NCBI GenBank assembly: GCA_024691145.1
Contig: JAILNW010000444.1
Span: 1 to 12,278, forward strand
DNA length: 12,278 bases
DNA from: Lachnospiraceae bacterium
Lineage (GTDB): Bacteria > Bacillota > Clostridia > Lachnospirales > Lachnospiraceae
Direction of reading: 5' to 3'
In this document: positions 1 to 7,263 of the stretch, one piece after another
Position numbering within the stretch: the stretch's first letter is position 1
How the letters are laid out: each line of letters starts with the position of its first letter
Notes under the pieces: model-generated
Seen by the model: the letters and a program-made list of their open reading frames with translations, nothing else
Databases searched by the model: none
Told to the model about the DNA's origin: nothing
Program-made: the position numbers and the translations under genes

Positions 1-181
1 AAAAACCAAAAACCATACCAGTTATTGTACCACTAACTCTTCCGTTAATATATCCAACATAAGCTGTTACTAATAATATAAGATTAGGCATAACTCCACC
101 CAGGGCAATACCCTGTATCAGAGTTGTCTGTAATAAATATGCTATTAAAACTATAATAACTGTAGCTAATGTTTTTTTCAC
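1..181 (-). CDS. mreD: Rod shape-determining membrane protein MreD, N-terminal part (gene runs off the left edge)
   Basis: The first 60 codons of MreD, a small integral membrane protein that works with MreB and MreC in the elongasome directing lateral peptidoglycan synthesis. The protein begins MKKTLATVIIVLIAY, a hydrophobic first helix. A polar turn follows, then the MPNLILL segment characteristic of MreD, and then a second membrane stretch with a Gly-rich GRVSGTITGMVFGF end. The start codon is GTG at 179-181. A GGAG site lies 12 bases upstream (194-197), slightly far but the only good candidate. It follows mreC by 43 bp in the standard mreB-mreC-mreD order. The C-terminal two-thirds lie outside the window. 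Identification rests on sequence character plus position, which together are convincing. Confidence 0.85.
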   Translation of the reverse strand, partial: MKKTLATVIIVLIAYLLQTTLIQGIALGGVMPNLILLVTAYVGYINGRVSGTITGMVFGF

Positions 182-224
182 CTTGAACTTTTTCTCCTTT
201 CGTCAATATAGTCAGATTATTATA

Positions 225-1082
225 TTACTCTTCTTCTTCAAATATTGTCTTTACTGATGTTATAACAAGTACTGTATCTAATTCTTCAAAATTTATAACT
301 GGTGTAAGTTTTGCTGACTTTGTAAGGCCGTTTGAATCCTCTTTAATGTCACTTACATATCCAATAAGTATTCCTGGCTGGAACTTTGGACTTTCATAAG
401 AAGTATACAATGCTTCTCCTTCACTTACATCCACATCCATGCTTATAGATTCAACATCAATCTTTCCATCCTTCATGGACTTAAGATTTCCTGATACATT
501 ACATATCTCAGTTGACTTTAAAAAAACTGATGTTACATTACTCTTATCATCAATAATTGTTCTGATTTTTGAATAATTATATCCAACTTCAGAAACTATT
601 CCAACAAGTCCATCATTAGCTATAACATTCATATCTACTTTAATTCCATCTTTAGACCCCTTATCGATAGTAAATGTACTGTACCAGTTTGTAGGGTCTT
701 TACTTATTATTCTTGCAGCAACCTTAGGAAGTTCCTCATACTTTCCTTCAATGTCATATAATTTTCTCAAACTGTCAAGTTCATCCTTTTGCTGAAGAAG
801 TAATCTGTTTTCACCTTTAACTTTTTTAAGTTCTTCCTTAAGTTCACTATTCTCCTTCATCAATGTTTTTATACTATGAATAGTAGTTATTCTTTTTGTA
901 ACATTAGTTCCAATATAGTTAATTCCATTCTGCATAGGAGTAAAAACTGCTCCTACTGTTGTTTTTATAGGTGAAACCTGCTTTTCAAATTTAAATGATA
1001 CAACTATCATAATCAAACAGAATATACCACATAAAATTGCTATATTCTTAGGATCCATAGTAAACTTATTTCGCTTATTCAT
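225..1082 (-). CDS. mreC: Rod shape-determining protein MreC
   Basis: MreC is a bitopic membrane protein whose extracytoplasmic beta domains bind and activate wall-synthesis enzymes under MreB control. The 285-residue product has a short basic cytoplasmic N-terminus, one membrane helix at about residues 13-31, and a coiled coil at about 66-110 rich in Lys/Glu/Leu heptads. The two-lobed beta domain follows, with typical features such as NWYSTFTIDKGSKDGI and a DGLVGIV turn, and the tail is acidic (FEEEE). I chose the ATG at 1080-1082: it has an AAGAAGG site overlapping the mreB stop, with 8-base spacing. An ATG nine codons upstream (1107-1109) would overlap mreB by 14 bp and has no visible ribosome site. 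Length is normal for the family. It lies 13 bp downstream of mreB and is probably translationally coupled to it. Confidence 0.93.
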   Translation of the reverse strand: MNKRNKFTMDPKNIAILCGIFCLIMIVVSFKFEKQVSPIKTTVGAVFTPMQNGINYIGTNVTKRITTIHSIKTLMKENSELKEELKKVKGENRLLLQQKDELDSLRKLYDIEGKYEELPKVAARIISKDPTNWYSTFTIDKGSKDGIKVDMNVIANDGLVGIVSEVGYNYSKIRTIIDDKSNVTSVFLKSTEICNVSGNLKSMKDGKIDVESISMDVDVSEGEALYTSYESPKFQPGILIGYVSDIKEDSNGLTKSAKLTPVINFEELDTVLVITSVKTIFEEEE

Positions 1083-1090
1083 ATCTTCAA

Positions 1091-1097
1091 CCTTCTT
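1091..1097 (-). promoter_or_regulatory. Ribosome binding site of mreC
   Basis: The site reads AAGAAGG on the minus strand and overlaps the mreB TAA stop, 8 bases before the ATG at 1082. It decides the mreC start in favour of the second in-frame ATG and suggests coupling to mreB translation. Confidence 0.7.
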
Positions 1098-2106
1098 ATC
1101 TGAATACATTAAATGCCAGCTGGCTTAAAGCTGGTTCTTCTATTATTCTTCCAAGTCCTCTTATTACAGCCATAGATGGTTTATCACATATATTAACTGT
1201 AAGTTCTGTCTCTTCTGATATCAATTCACCAAATCTTTTTATCTTTGATGAACCTCCACATAACCATATACCATTATCAATTATATCTGCTGCAATCTCA
1301 GGTGGAGTTCTTTCAAGAATTCCTTTAATAGCTTCGACAATTGCATCCAGATGTTCTCTTATGGCACCATTAACAAGCGGAGACTTAACTAGTACATCCT
1401 GTGGCAATCCAGTTACCACATTACGTCCAAAAATCTTCAGCTCACTATCATTATTAGGATATGCACATCCAAGTTCTATCTTAAGTCGTTCAGCAGTCTT
1501 TTTGCCAACTACTAATTTGCAGTTTTTCTTCATAGTTGCGACAATGGCTTCATCCAAAGTATCGCCACCAATAGGAAGCAACTTGCTAATAACAATACCT
1601 CCTAAAGAAAGAACCGCAATTTCAGTAGTTGAAGCACCTATATCAACCATCATAACACCACTTGCATTGGTTACATCAAGATCCGCGCCAAGTACAGCTG
1701 CTACAGGCTTGTCAACCATGTAAATATCCTTTACTTTAGGTATATTGTTATCTATAAGATCATTAAAAAAAGCTCTCTTTTCTACTTCTGTAATATCCGT
1801 AGGGACAGCAACAACAAATTTCGATGACTGAAACTTATTTCCTTTATTAATTCTATATATAAAATTTCTGAATAATGTTCTCATATATTCCATATCTGCA
1901 ATTACACCATTTCTTAATGGAAATGTTACTACCACATCATCTGGTGCCTTTTCAAACATCTCAAAAGCCTCATCACCTATGGCGATTACATCTTTCTCGT
2001 TCTTTATTGCAATCATGTTCTTTTCATCTAATACTATGCCTTTACCTTTTTTATATATTTTAATATTATTAGTTCCAAGGTCTATACCGTAAACTTTCCC
2101 TGTCAT
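1096..2106 (-). CDS. mreB: Divergent MreB-like actin-family protein
   Basis: Bacterial actin homologue; MreB polymerises on the inner membrane and guides MreC/MreD and the lateral wall synthesis machinery. The 336-residue product shows the actin/Hsp70 fold motifs in order: phosphate-1 GIDLGTNN (7-14), the PLRNGVIADME segment (63-73), a connector DKPVAAVLGA (132-141), phosphate-2 VDIGAST (154-160), KIELG (209-213), and an adenosine motif LCGGSSKI (282-289). Length and synteny with mreC/mreD fit MreB. Several sites depart from the usual family forms as I recall them: EEP is replaced by DKP at 132-134, DIGGGT by DIGAST, and GGG by GGSS. The protein could therefore be a specialised paralogue with altered ATPase. 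The ATG at 2106 is preferred over one at 2118 because GGAGG lies 5 bases before it. Confidence 0.9.
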   Translation of the reverse strand: MTGKVYGIDLGTNNIKIYKKGKGIVLDEKNMIAIKNEKDVIAIGDEAFEMFEKAPDDVVVTFPLRNGVIADMEYMRTLFRNFIYRINKGNKFQSSKFVVAVPTDITEVEKRAFFNDLIDNNIPKVKDIYMVDKPVAAVLGADLDVTNASGVMMVDIGASTTEIAVLSLGGIVISKLLPIGGDTLDEAIVATMKKNCKLVVGKKTAERLKIELGCAYPNNDSELKIFGRNVVTGLPQDVLVKSPLVNGAIREHLDAIVEAIKGILERTPPEIAADIIDNGIWLCGGSSKIKRFGELISEETELTVNICDKPSMAVIRGLGRIIEEPALSQLAFNVFR

Positions 2107-2111
2107 AACTG

Positions 2112-2116
2112 CCTCC
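2112..2116 (-). promoter_or_regulatory. Ribosome binding site of mreB-like gene
   Basis: A perfect GGAGG lies 5 bases before the ATG at 2106. It sits just inside the alternative upstream ATG (2118), making that upstream codon an unlikely start. Confidence 0.75.
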
Positions 2117-2140
2117 ATATATATGTCCCTAAAAAGAAAC

Positions 2141-2836
2141 TTAATCTATAATCTTTTCATTGGCCATGCTCACATAAACGTTATCACCAATAATTATATG
2201 ATCCACAACCTTTACTCCAAGTAACTTGCCACTTTGTGCCATTCTTAAAGTAAGATTTATATCATCTTTACTTGGTACTGGATTCCCACTTGGATGATTA
2301 TGTAATAAAACAATCTGCACAGCCTGATGTCTTAATGCATAAATAAACACCTCTCTTGGTGATGCTAGAGAGGCATTAACAGTACCCTTTGATAATTTTA
2401 TCTCTTTTAACAGTTTATATTTTGAATTAAGTAAAAGTAAAATTACTTCTTCCGTTTCCAAGTGTCTCATTCTCTGCATATAATGATTAGCAACATCATC
2501 TGCGCTATTAAAATATATGCCATTACTTCTGGTTTTTTGAGACATCCTTTTTGAAAGCTCCGCAACACACAAAAGCTGTATCGCCTTAACTCTTCCAACT
2601 CCATCTATCTGGCATAACTCTTCTAAAGTTGCATTATAAAGTATCAAAAGACCTTCATTATTATCATTAAGTCTTAAAATATCATGTGCCAAATCAATAG
2701 ACTTCTTACTTTTCGTACCACTTCTTAATATAACCGCAAGTAACTCTGCATCTGACAAAAACTCTGCGCCATAATTCTCAACCTTTTCATATGGTCTTTC
2801 CGAAACTGGCAAGTCCTTAATTGTTAAATTATTCAA
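2141..2836 (-). CDS. radC: RadC family JAMM/MPN-domain protein
   Basis: RadC (UPF0758/DUF2466 type) is widespread; its old link to radiation repair is doubtful and its biochemical role is still unclear. The 231-residue product is full length. An N-terminal region contains the usual ERP and LSDAELLAVILRSGT segments (13-41). A helix-hairpin-helix follows at about 74-88 (CQIDGVGRVKAIQL). The JAB/MPN domain carries an intact metal motif HNHPSGNPVPSKDD (179-192), so the putative zinc hydrolase site is complete. The start is TTG at 2834-2836 with AGGAG 6 bases upstream; no nearby ATG competes. It is the first gene after an apparent promoter, and the mreB-like gene follows 34 bp downstream, a neighbourhood common in Clostridia. 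Confidence 0.95.
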   Translation of the reverse strand: MNNLTIKDLPVSERPYEKVENYGAEFLSDAELLAVILRSGTKSKKSIDLAHDILRLNDNNEGLLILYNATLEELCQIDGVGRVKAIQLLCVAELSKRMSQKTRSNGIYFNSADDVANHYMQRMRHLETEEVILLLLNSKYKLLKEIKLSKGTVNASLASPREVFIYALRHQAVQIVLLHNHPSGNPVPSKDDINLTLRMAQSGKLLGVKVVDHIIIGDNVYVSMANEKIID

Positions 2837-2842
2837 AATATT

Positions 2843-2847
2843 CTCCT
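2843..2847 (-). promoter_or_regulatory. Ribosome binding site fixing the TTG start of radC
   Basis: An AGGAG core lies 6 bases before a TTG codon. It is preceded by two more purine-rich AGG repeats (GAGGGATAGGATAGGAG, 2843-2859), giving an unusually extended Shine-Dalgarno region that may compensate for the weak initiator. Confidence 0.7.
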
Positions 2848-2902
2848 ATCCTATCCCTCGCAATGTCAATCCCAACTGATAACAAATTAGTTACCGTTTA
2901 AT

Positions 2903-2931
2903 ATTCTATCACATAAACCATAATTTGTATA
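2903..2931 (-). promoter_or_regulatory. Predicted sigma-A promoter for radC-mreBCD
   Basis: On the minus strand there is a -35-like TATACA (2926-2931, 4 of 6 to consensus), a 17-base spacer, and TAGAAT as -10 (2903-2908) preceded by TG one base away, an extended -10. It sits in the only intergenic gap of the window above 50 bp and implies a leader of about 60 bases before the radC TTG. This is prediction by eye only. Confidence 0.6.
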
Positions 2932-2940
2932 CTATTAGTT

Positions 2941-2960
2941 TAAAAAACTTTTAAAAAGTT
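2941..2960 (-). terminator. Weak possible terminator after the PLP-enzyme gene
   Basis: The minus strand reads AACTTTTTAAAAGTT followed by more T residues, forming a 6-7 bp A/T stem with a single G-C pair and a T run. It overlaps the stop codon of the upstream gene (2951-2953). The stem is too AT-rich to be a strong intrinsic terminator, so read-through into radC is likely. Confidence 0.25.
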
Positions 2961-4228
2961 ACAATCCCTGCATTAACTAAATGTTGCAATGAATTAATAA
3001 TTCCAAGCTTTGAATGATACCATGTAAGTCCTCCCTGGAAATATACTGCATAAGGCTCTTTTATAGGAGCATCTGCACTTAACTCTATTGATGACCCCTG
3101 TACAAATGCACCTGCTGCCATTATAACATCACTATCATAGCCAGGCATAGCCCATGGTTCAGGAGTTACAAAACTGTCAACTGGTGCAGCCTTCTGAATT
3201 CCCTTGCAAAATTCAATAATTGCCTCAGGACTTCTAAGAACAACAGACTGTATTATATCATACCTTGGTTCAGTACTGTCAGGAACCACTTTATATCCAA
3301 GTTTTTCATAAATATTTGCAGCAAATATTGCTCCCTTTAAGGCTCCTGCCACAACTACAGGTGATAAGAATAAGCCCTGATATAAGGACTGATTAATACC
3401 AAGGGTAGCTCCAACTTCCTTTGCAAGTCCAGGGCATGTAAGTCTGCAGGCAGCATTTTCAACACATTGTTTTGTTCCCACAATATATCCTCCAATTGGA
3501 GCAAGTCCTCCACCAGGATTCTTGATTAAAGAACCAACACACATATCTGCTCCCACATCAGAAGGCTCGATTGTTTCAACAAACTCACCATAGCAATTGT
3601 CTACCATACATATAACATCTGGCTTTATATTCTTAATAAATGCTATTAACTCTCCTATCTTCTCTACTGATAATGTAGGTCTTGTTGCATAGCCCTTTGA
3701 TCTTTGGATTGTAACAAGCTTTGTTTTCTCATTTATGGCTCTTTTTATACCTTCATAATCAAAAGAACCATCAGAAAGCAAATCAACCTGTCTGTAGGAA
3801 ACACCATATTCAGCCAAAGAACCATTTGCAGGTCTTATACCGATAACACTTTCAAGGGTATCATATGGTTTTCCAACAGGAGATAAAAGCTCATCACCTG
3901 GTCGTAAATTGCCAGATAAAGCAATTGTAAGGGCATGAGTTCCACAAGTAAGCTGTGGTCTTACAAGAGCCGCCTCACAATGAAAAATAGAAGCATATAC
4001 ATCCTCAAGTGTATCTCTTCCCATGTCATTGTAGCCATAACCTGTTGTGGCTGCAAAACACGCATCACTAACCTTATTGTCCTGCATTGCCTTAATTACT
4101 TTAAGCTGATTATACTCTGCAATTGTGTCTATATCGTTAAATCTTTCTTTTAAATTTTTCTCGATATCATTACAAAAATCAATAACTTTATTATCTATCC
4201 CCATTTTGTTATATATCTCGTGTATCAT
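2951..4228 (-). CDS. Aluminium-resistance / methionine gamma-lyase-like PLP-dependent enzyme (YnbB type)
   Basis: A fold-type I pyridoxal-phosphate protein of the aluminium-resistance family (B. subtilis YnbB-like), usually annotated as methionine gamma-lyase family; the physiological substrate is not established. The product has 425 residues, normal for the family. Visible landmarks are a Gly/Tyr-rich N-terminal loop TTGYGYNDMGRD (61-72), RPQLTCGTHAL (90-100), the PLP-ring aspartate region MVDNCYGEF (208-216), and the likely Schiff-base lysine K236 in GSLIKNPGGGLAP. The ATG at 4226-4228 has GGAGG 6 bases upstream. It lies 13 bp after miaA, an association seen in several Bacillota, and seems to be the last gene of the mutS-mutL-miaA operon. 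Whether it makes a volatile thiol, or acts in sulfur amino acid turnover at all, cannot be read from sequence. Confidence 0.9.
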   Translation of the reverse strand: MIHEIYNKMGIDNKVIDFCNDIEKNLKERFNDIDTIAEYNQLKVIKAMQDNKVSDACFAATTGYGYNDMGRDTLEDVYASIFHCEAALVRPQLTCGTHALTIALSGNLRPGDELLSPVGKPYDTLESVIGIRPANGSLAEYGVSYRQVDLLSDGSFDYEGIKRAINEKTKLVTIQRSKGYATRPTLSVEKIGELIAFIKNIKPDVICMVDNCYGEFVETIEPSDVGADMCVGSLIKNPGGGLAPIGGYIVGTKQCVENAACRLTCPGLAKEVGATLGINQSLYQGLFLSPVVVAGALKGAIFAANIYEKLGYKVVPDSTEPRYDIIQSVVLRSPEAIIEFCKGIQKAAPVDSFVTPEPWAMPGYDSDVIMAAGAFVQGSSIELSADAPIKEPYAVYFQGGLTWYHSKLGIINSLQHLVNAGIVTF

Positions 4229-4241
4229 TTCTAACCTCCAA

Positions 4242-5174
4242 CTAAAAATTTATATTCGACATCATATAATCTAATATTTTATCCTCATTATATGAAAATT
4301 CCCATTTGTTAACGTAAATAATATCCTTTTCACGTCTGAACCATGTTAACTGCCTCTTTGCAAAATGTCTTGTATCTCTTTTCAGTATGTATACTGCCTC
4401 TTCCAGAGTACATCTTCCTTCTAAATAGTCTATAATTTCCTTGTATCCAAGTCCCTGCATTGAAACATAATCTTTATTGTAACCCTTTTTATATAGTGTT
4501 TTTACTTCATCAATAAGACCTTCATCCAGCATAATATCGATTCTTTTATCAATATTTTCATAAAGTCGTTCTCTCTTATCATTTAATACAAAAAATCTGG
4601 CATCATAATATGCTTCATTTTTCCTTTGTTCCTCATTATGTTCAGAAATCTTCTCCCCTGTAAGTTCATAGTATTCGATTGCTCTTATAACTCTTTTTGT
4701 ATTATTAGGATGAATAGCCTTTGCAGACTCCTCATCTATAGTAAATAAATAATCATGAAGATACTTATTACCCTTTTCCTCTGCCAGTTTTGTCAGTTTT
4801 TCTCTTATAGCAGTGTTATCACTATTTTCACTAAAATCAATATCATATAATACTGACTGAATATAAAAGCCAGTTCCTCCAACAAGTATAGGGATTTTCC
4901 CTTTACTATGTATTTCATCAATGTAGCCCTTTACTTTATTTTTAAATATAACAACATTAAAATCAAAATCTGGTTCATATTCATCAATCATATAATGTTT
5001 TATTCCCTGCATTTCTTCAGGTTTAATCTTAGCTGTTCCAATATCCATTCCTTTATAAACCTGCATGGAATCAGCAGAAATAATCTCACCATTAAGTTCT
5101 TTTGCAAGTTTAATGGATATTCCTGTTTTACCAACTGCTGTAGGTCCAGCTATTATTATTAATGGTTTCTTCAT
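4242..5174 (-). CDS. miaA: tRNA dimethylallyltransferase MiaA
   Basis: MiaA transfers a dimethylallyl group from DMAPP to N6 of adenosine 37 in tRNAs reading UNN codons, the first step to ms2i6A, which supports frame maintenance and decoding. The 310-residue product has the P-loop GPTAVGKT (10-17) and the catalytic/recognition segment SADSMQVYKGMDIGTAK (33-49). It also has HYMID, GGTGFYIQS, and a C-terminal YVSMQGLGYKE and DTRHFAKRQLTWFRRE stretch typical of the family. I chose the ATG at 5172-5174, preceded by GAGGAG with 5-base spacing. The frame stays open further upstream into mutL, but that extension lacks family similarity. It follows mutL by 13 bp. The mutS-mutL-miaA order is common in Bacillota and suggests co-transcription. 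Confidence 0.97.
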   Translation of the reverse strand: MKKPLIIIAGPTAVGKTGISIKLAKELNGEIISADSMQVYKGMDIGTAKIKPEEMQGIKHYMIDEYEPDFDFNVVIFKNKVKGYIDEIHSKGKIPILVGGTGFYIQSVLYDIDFSENSDNTAIREKLTKLAEEKGNKYLHDYLFTIDEESAKAIHPNNTKRVIRAIEYYELTGEKISEHNEEQRKNEAYYDARFFVLNDKRERLYENIDKRIDIMLDEGLIDEVKTLYKKGYNKDYVSMQGLGYKEIIDYLEGRCTLEEAVYILKRDTRHFAKRQLTWFRREKDIIYVNKWEFSYNEDKILDYMMSNINF

Positions 5175-5187
5175 TATAACTCCTCTT

Positions 5188-7245
5188 TTATACCTGTCTT
5201 TTGAACTTCTTTTCAAGTTCATTCTTTGTAAGAGATATTGTAGTAGGTCTTCCATGTGGACAATTAAATGGATTCTCAAGTTGCATCATCTCTTTAATAA
5301 GGCTTTCAGCCTCTGCAAATGATAACTTATTATTTCCCTTTACTGCTGCCTTACATGCCATAGAAGCTGTTTTTTCAAGAACAATATCAGGATTTTTCTT
5401 TGCATCATTTTCTGTCAGCATATCCAGCAATTCAAGAAATAAATCTTTATCAGCAATTCCAAGCATATCCTGTGGCACAGCACTAATTGAATAGTCATTG
5501 CCTCCAAATGAAGATATTTCAAAACCTAATTTATTAAATACCTCCATATTATTTGATAAAATAACCTCTTCCTTAGGATTAAGTGTTACAATAATAGGCG
5601 GTGCAACCATTTGTGAATTAAAGGTTTCATTCTGAAGTCTTTTCATTATCTTCTCATACATTACTTTTTCATGGGCTGCATGCTGGTCAATAATAAACAT
5701 CTCATTATCCATCTCAAAAATCCAGTATGTTCTGAAAACCTGTCCAACAATTCTAAGCTTGTTTTCTACCTTATGTTCAATGCTGTTTTCATCAAAGAAT
5801 GACTGTTGAACTGGCTTAACCTCTTCTTTTACAACATCAGTTATAACTGCTTTATCTGTTTCTTTAGCATCTTCAGTTTCAGCTATTTCCTCTTTAATTT
5901 CTTCAGCCTCAGATTCTGCCTCATCCTTTATCTCTTCCGTTACAATATCTTCTGTAACAACCGGCTTATCTTCTTTTAAATTCTCAGGTTCTTTATCTTC
6001 TTTCTTTATCTCTTCTTTTACTTTTTCTGTCTCTTTAACTTCTGCTTTTGTTTCTTCTTTAAGAATATCATTTTTATCATCTTCATCAATAATGCTGGTT
6101 AATTTAAAAGGATTAACAGCTTTTTTAACCTCTTTTATAGTATCAGGTCTTATAATATTCTCATTATTTTTCCTTTTTACTTCAAATGGCTCAGCTGCCT
6201 TTTTTATAACCTTTTCTTTATCAGTCTTCTTTTCAAGTTCTATCTTAGGAATTATGCTTCCACCTTCAAGTGCTTCCCTTAAACACATAAAAATCGCCTG
6301 ATATACTGTATTAGGTTCGCTAAATCTTATTTCCATTTTAGTAGGATGTACATTAATATCCACAAGTTCACTGTTAATATGTATGTACAAAGAGACAAAT
6401 GGAAACTTGTTAACCATTGTATATGGACTGTATGCTTCCTCTATTGCCTTATAAATTATACTGCTTTTAACATATCTGCCATTAATATAATAATTCTCAT
6501 AATTTCTATTGCTTCTTGATACAATAGGCTTTCCTATAAAACCGCTAATGCTTATTTTATCTGTATTTTTCTGTACCTCTATTACATTGCCTGCTATATC
6601 TCGTCCATATATATTATAAATAAGGTCCTTTAAATTACCATTGCCTGAAGTATGTAATTTTACCTGACCATTATTAATAAACTTAAATGATATATCCGGA
6701 TGTGAAATTGCAAGATGTTCTGCTATTTCATATACATATCCTGCTTCTGTCTGGTTTGTTTTTAAAAACTTTCTTCTAACAGGAGTATTGTAAAATATGT
6801 TTTTTACTAAAAATGTTGTTCCTTCCGGGCAGCCTATCTCCTCAATGCTCTTTTCTTCTCCGCCTTCAATAACATATCTGTGTCCCATTAGAGCATTTCT
6901 TACCTTGGTAATAAGCTCAACCTGAGAAATAGCTGCTATACTTGATAAAGCCTCACCTCTAAAACCAAGGCTTTCTATAGTAAAAAGGTCATCAACATCT
7001 TTTATCTTGCTGGTAGCATGGCTTTTAAAGGCCATTTGCAAATCATCATAAGATATGCCGCTTCCATTATCCGTTATTCTGATAAGGGATGTTCCCCCAT
7101 CCTTAATCTCTATAGTAATTGCGCTTGACTTGGCATCAATGGCATTTTCTACTAGTTCCTTAACAACAGAAGAAGGTCTTTCAACAACCTCTCCTGCTGC
7201 AATTTTATTAATTGTATTCTGGTCTAACTGTATAATCTTAGCCAC
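5188..7245 (-). CDS. mutL: DNA mismatch repair endonuclease MutL
   Basis: MutL couples MutS mismatch recognition to strand incision. The 685-residue product has an N-terminal GHKL ATPase: motif I with ELVENAIDA (30-38), DNGSGI (59-64), the SLGFRGEALSSI lid region (92-103), and FYNTPVRRKFL (151-161). A transducer domain runs to about 330. A long Glu/Lys-rich, probably disordered linker spans about 335-490. The C-terminal domain keeps the endonuclease metal motif DQHAAHEKVMYE (520-531), ACKAAVK (630-636) and CPHGRPT (662-668), so this is a nicking MutL as expected in a bacterium without MutH. The linker end carries QQSFF (480-484), resembling a beta-clamp-binding peptide. The start is GTG at 7243-7245 with GGAGG 7 bases upstream. 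It lies 18 bp after mutS. Confidence 0.97.
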   Translation of the reverse strand: MAKIIQLDQNTINKIAAGEVVERPSSVVKELVENAIDAKSSAITIEIKDGGTSLIRITDNGSGISYDDLQMAFKSHATSKIKDVDDLFTIESLGFRGEALSSIAAISQVELITKVRNALMGHRYVIEGGEEKSIEEIGCPEGTTFLVKNIFYNTPVRRKFLKTNQTEAGYVYEIAEHLAISHPDISFKFINNGQVKLHTSGNGNLKDLIYNIYGRDIAGNVIEVQKNTDKISISGFIGKPIVSRSNRNYENYYINGRYVKSSIIYKAIEEAYSPYTMVNKFPFVSLYIHINSELVDINVHPTKMEIRFSEPNTVYQAIFMCLREALEGGSIIPKIELEKKTDKEKVIKKAAEPFEVKRKNNENIIRPDTIKEVKKAVNPFKLTSIIDEDDKNDILKEETKAEVKETEKVKEEIKKEDKEPENLKEDKPVVTEDIVTEEIKDEAESEAEEIKEEIAETEDAKETDKAVITDVVKEEVKPVQQSFFDENSIEHKVENKLRIVGQVFRTYWIFEMDNEMFIIDQHAAHEKVMYEKIMKRLQNETFNSQMVAPPIIVTLNPKEEVILSNNMEVFNKLGFEISSFGGNDYSISAVPQDMLGIADKDLFLELLDMLTENDAKKNPDIVLEKTASMACKAAVKGNNKLSFAEAESLIKEMMQLENPFNCPHGRPTTISLTKNELEKKFKRQV

Positions 7246-7263
7246 TTAAATACCTCCAGTAAT

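Noticed and set aside
1361..1723. Plus-strand open frame of 120 codons opposite the mreB-like gene
   Set aside because: It is antisense to a gene with clear actin-family motifs, has no ribosome site and no recognisable protein features; it is a frame shadow. The same applies to the other plus-strand frames opposite miaA, mutL, mutS, rnhA and the DHH gene.
5175..5279. Upstream ATG extending MiaA by 35 residues into mutL
   Set aside because: The extension overlaps the end of mutL, lacks a ribosome site and MiaA similarity; the ATG at 5174 has GAGGAG at proper spacing and directly precedes the P-loop.
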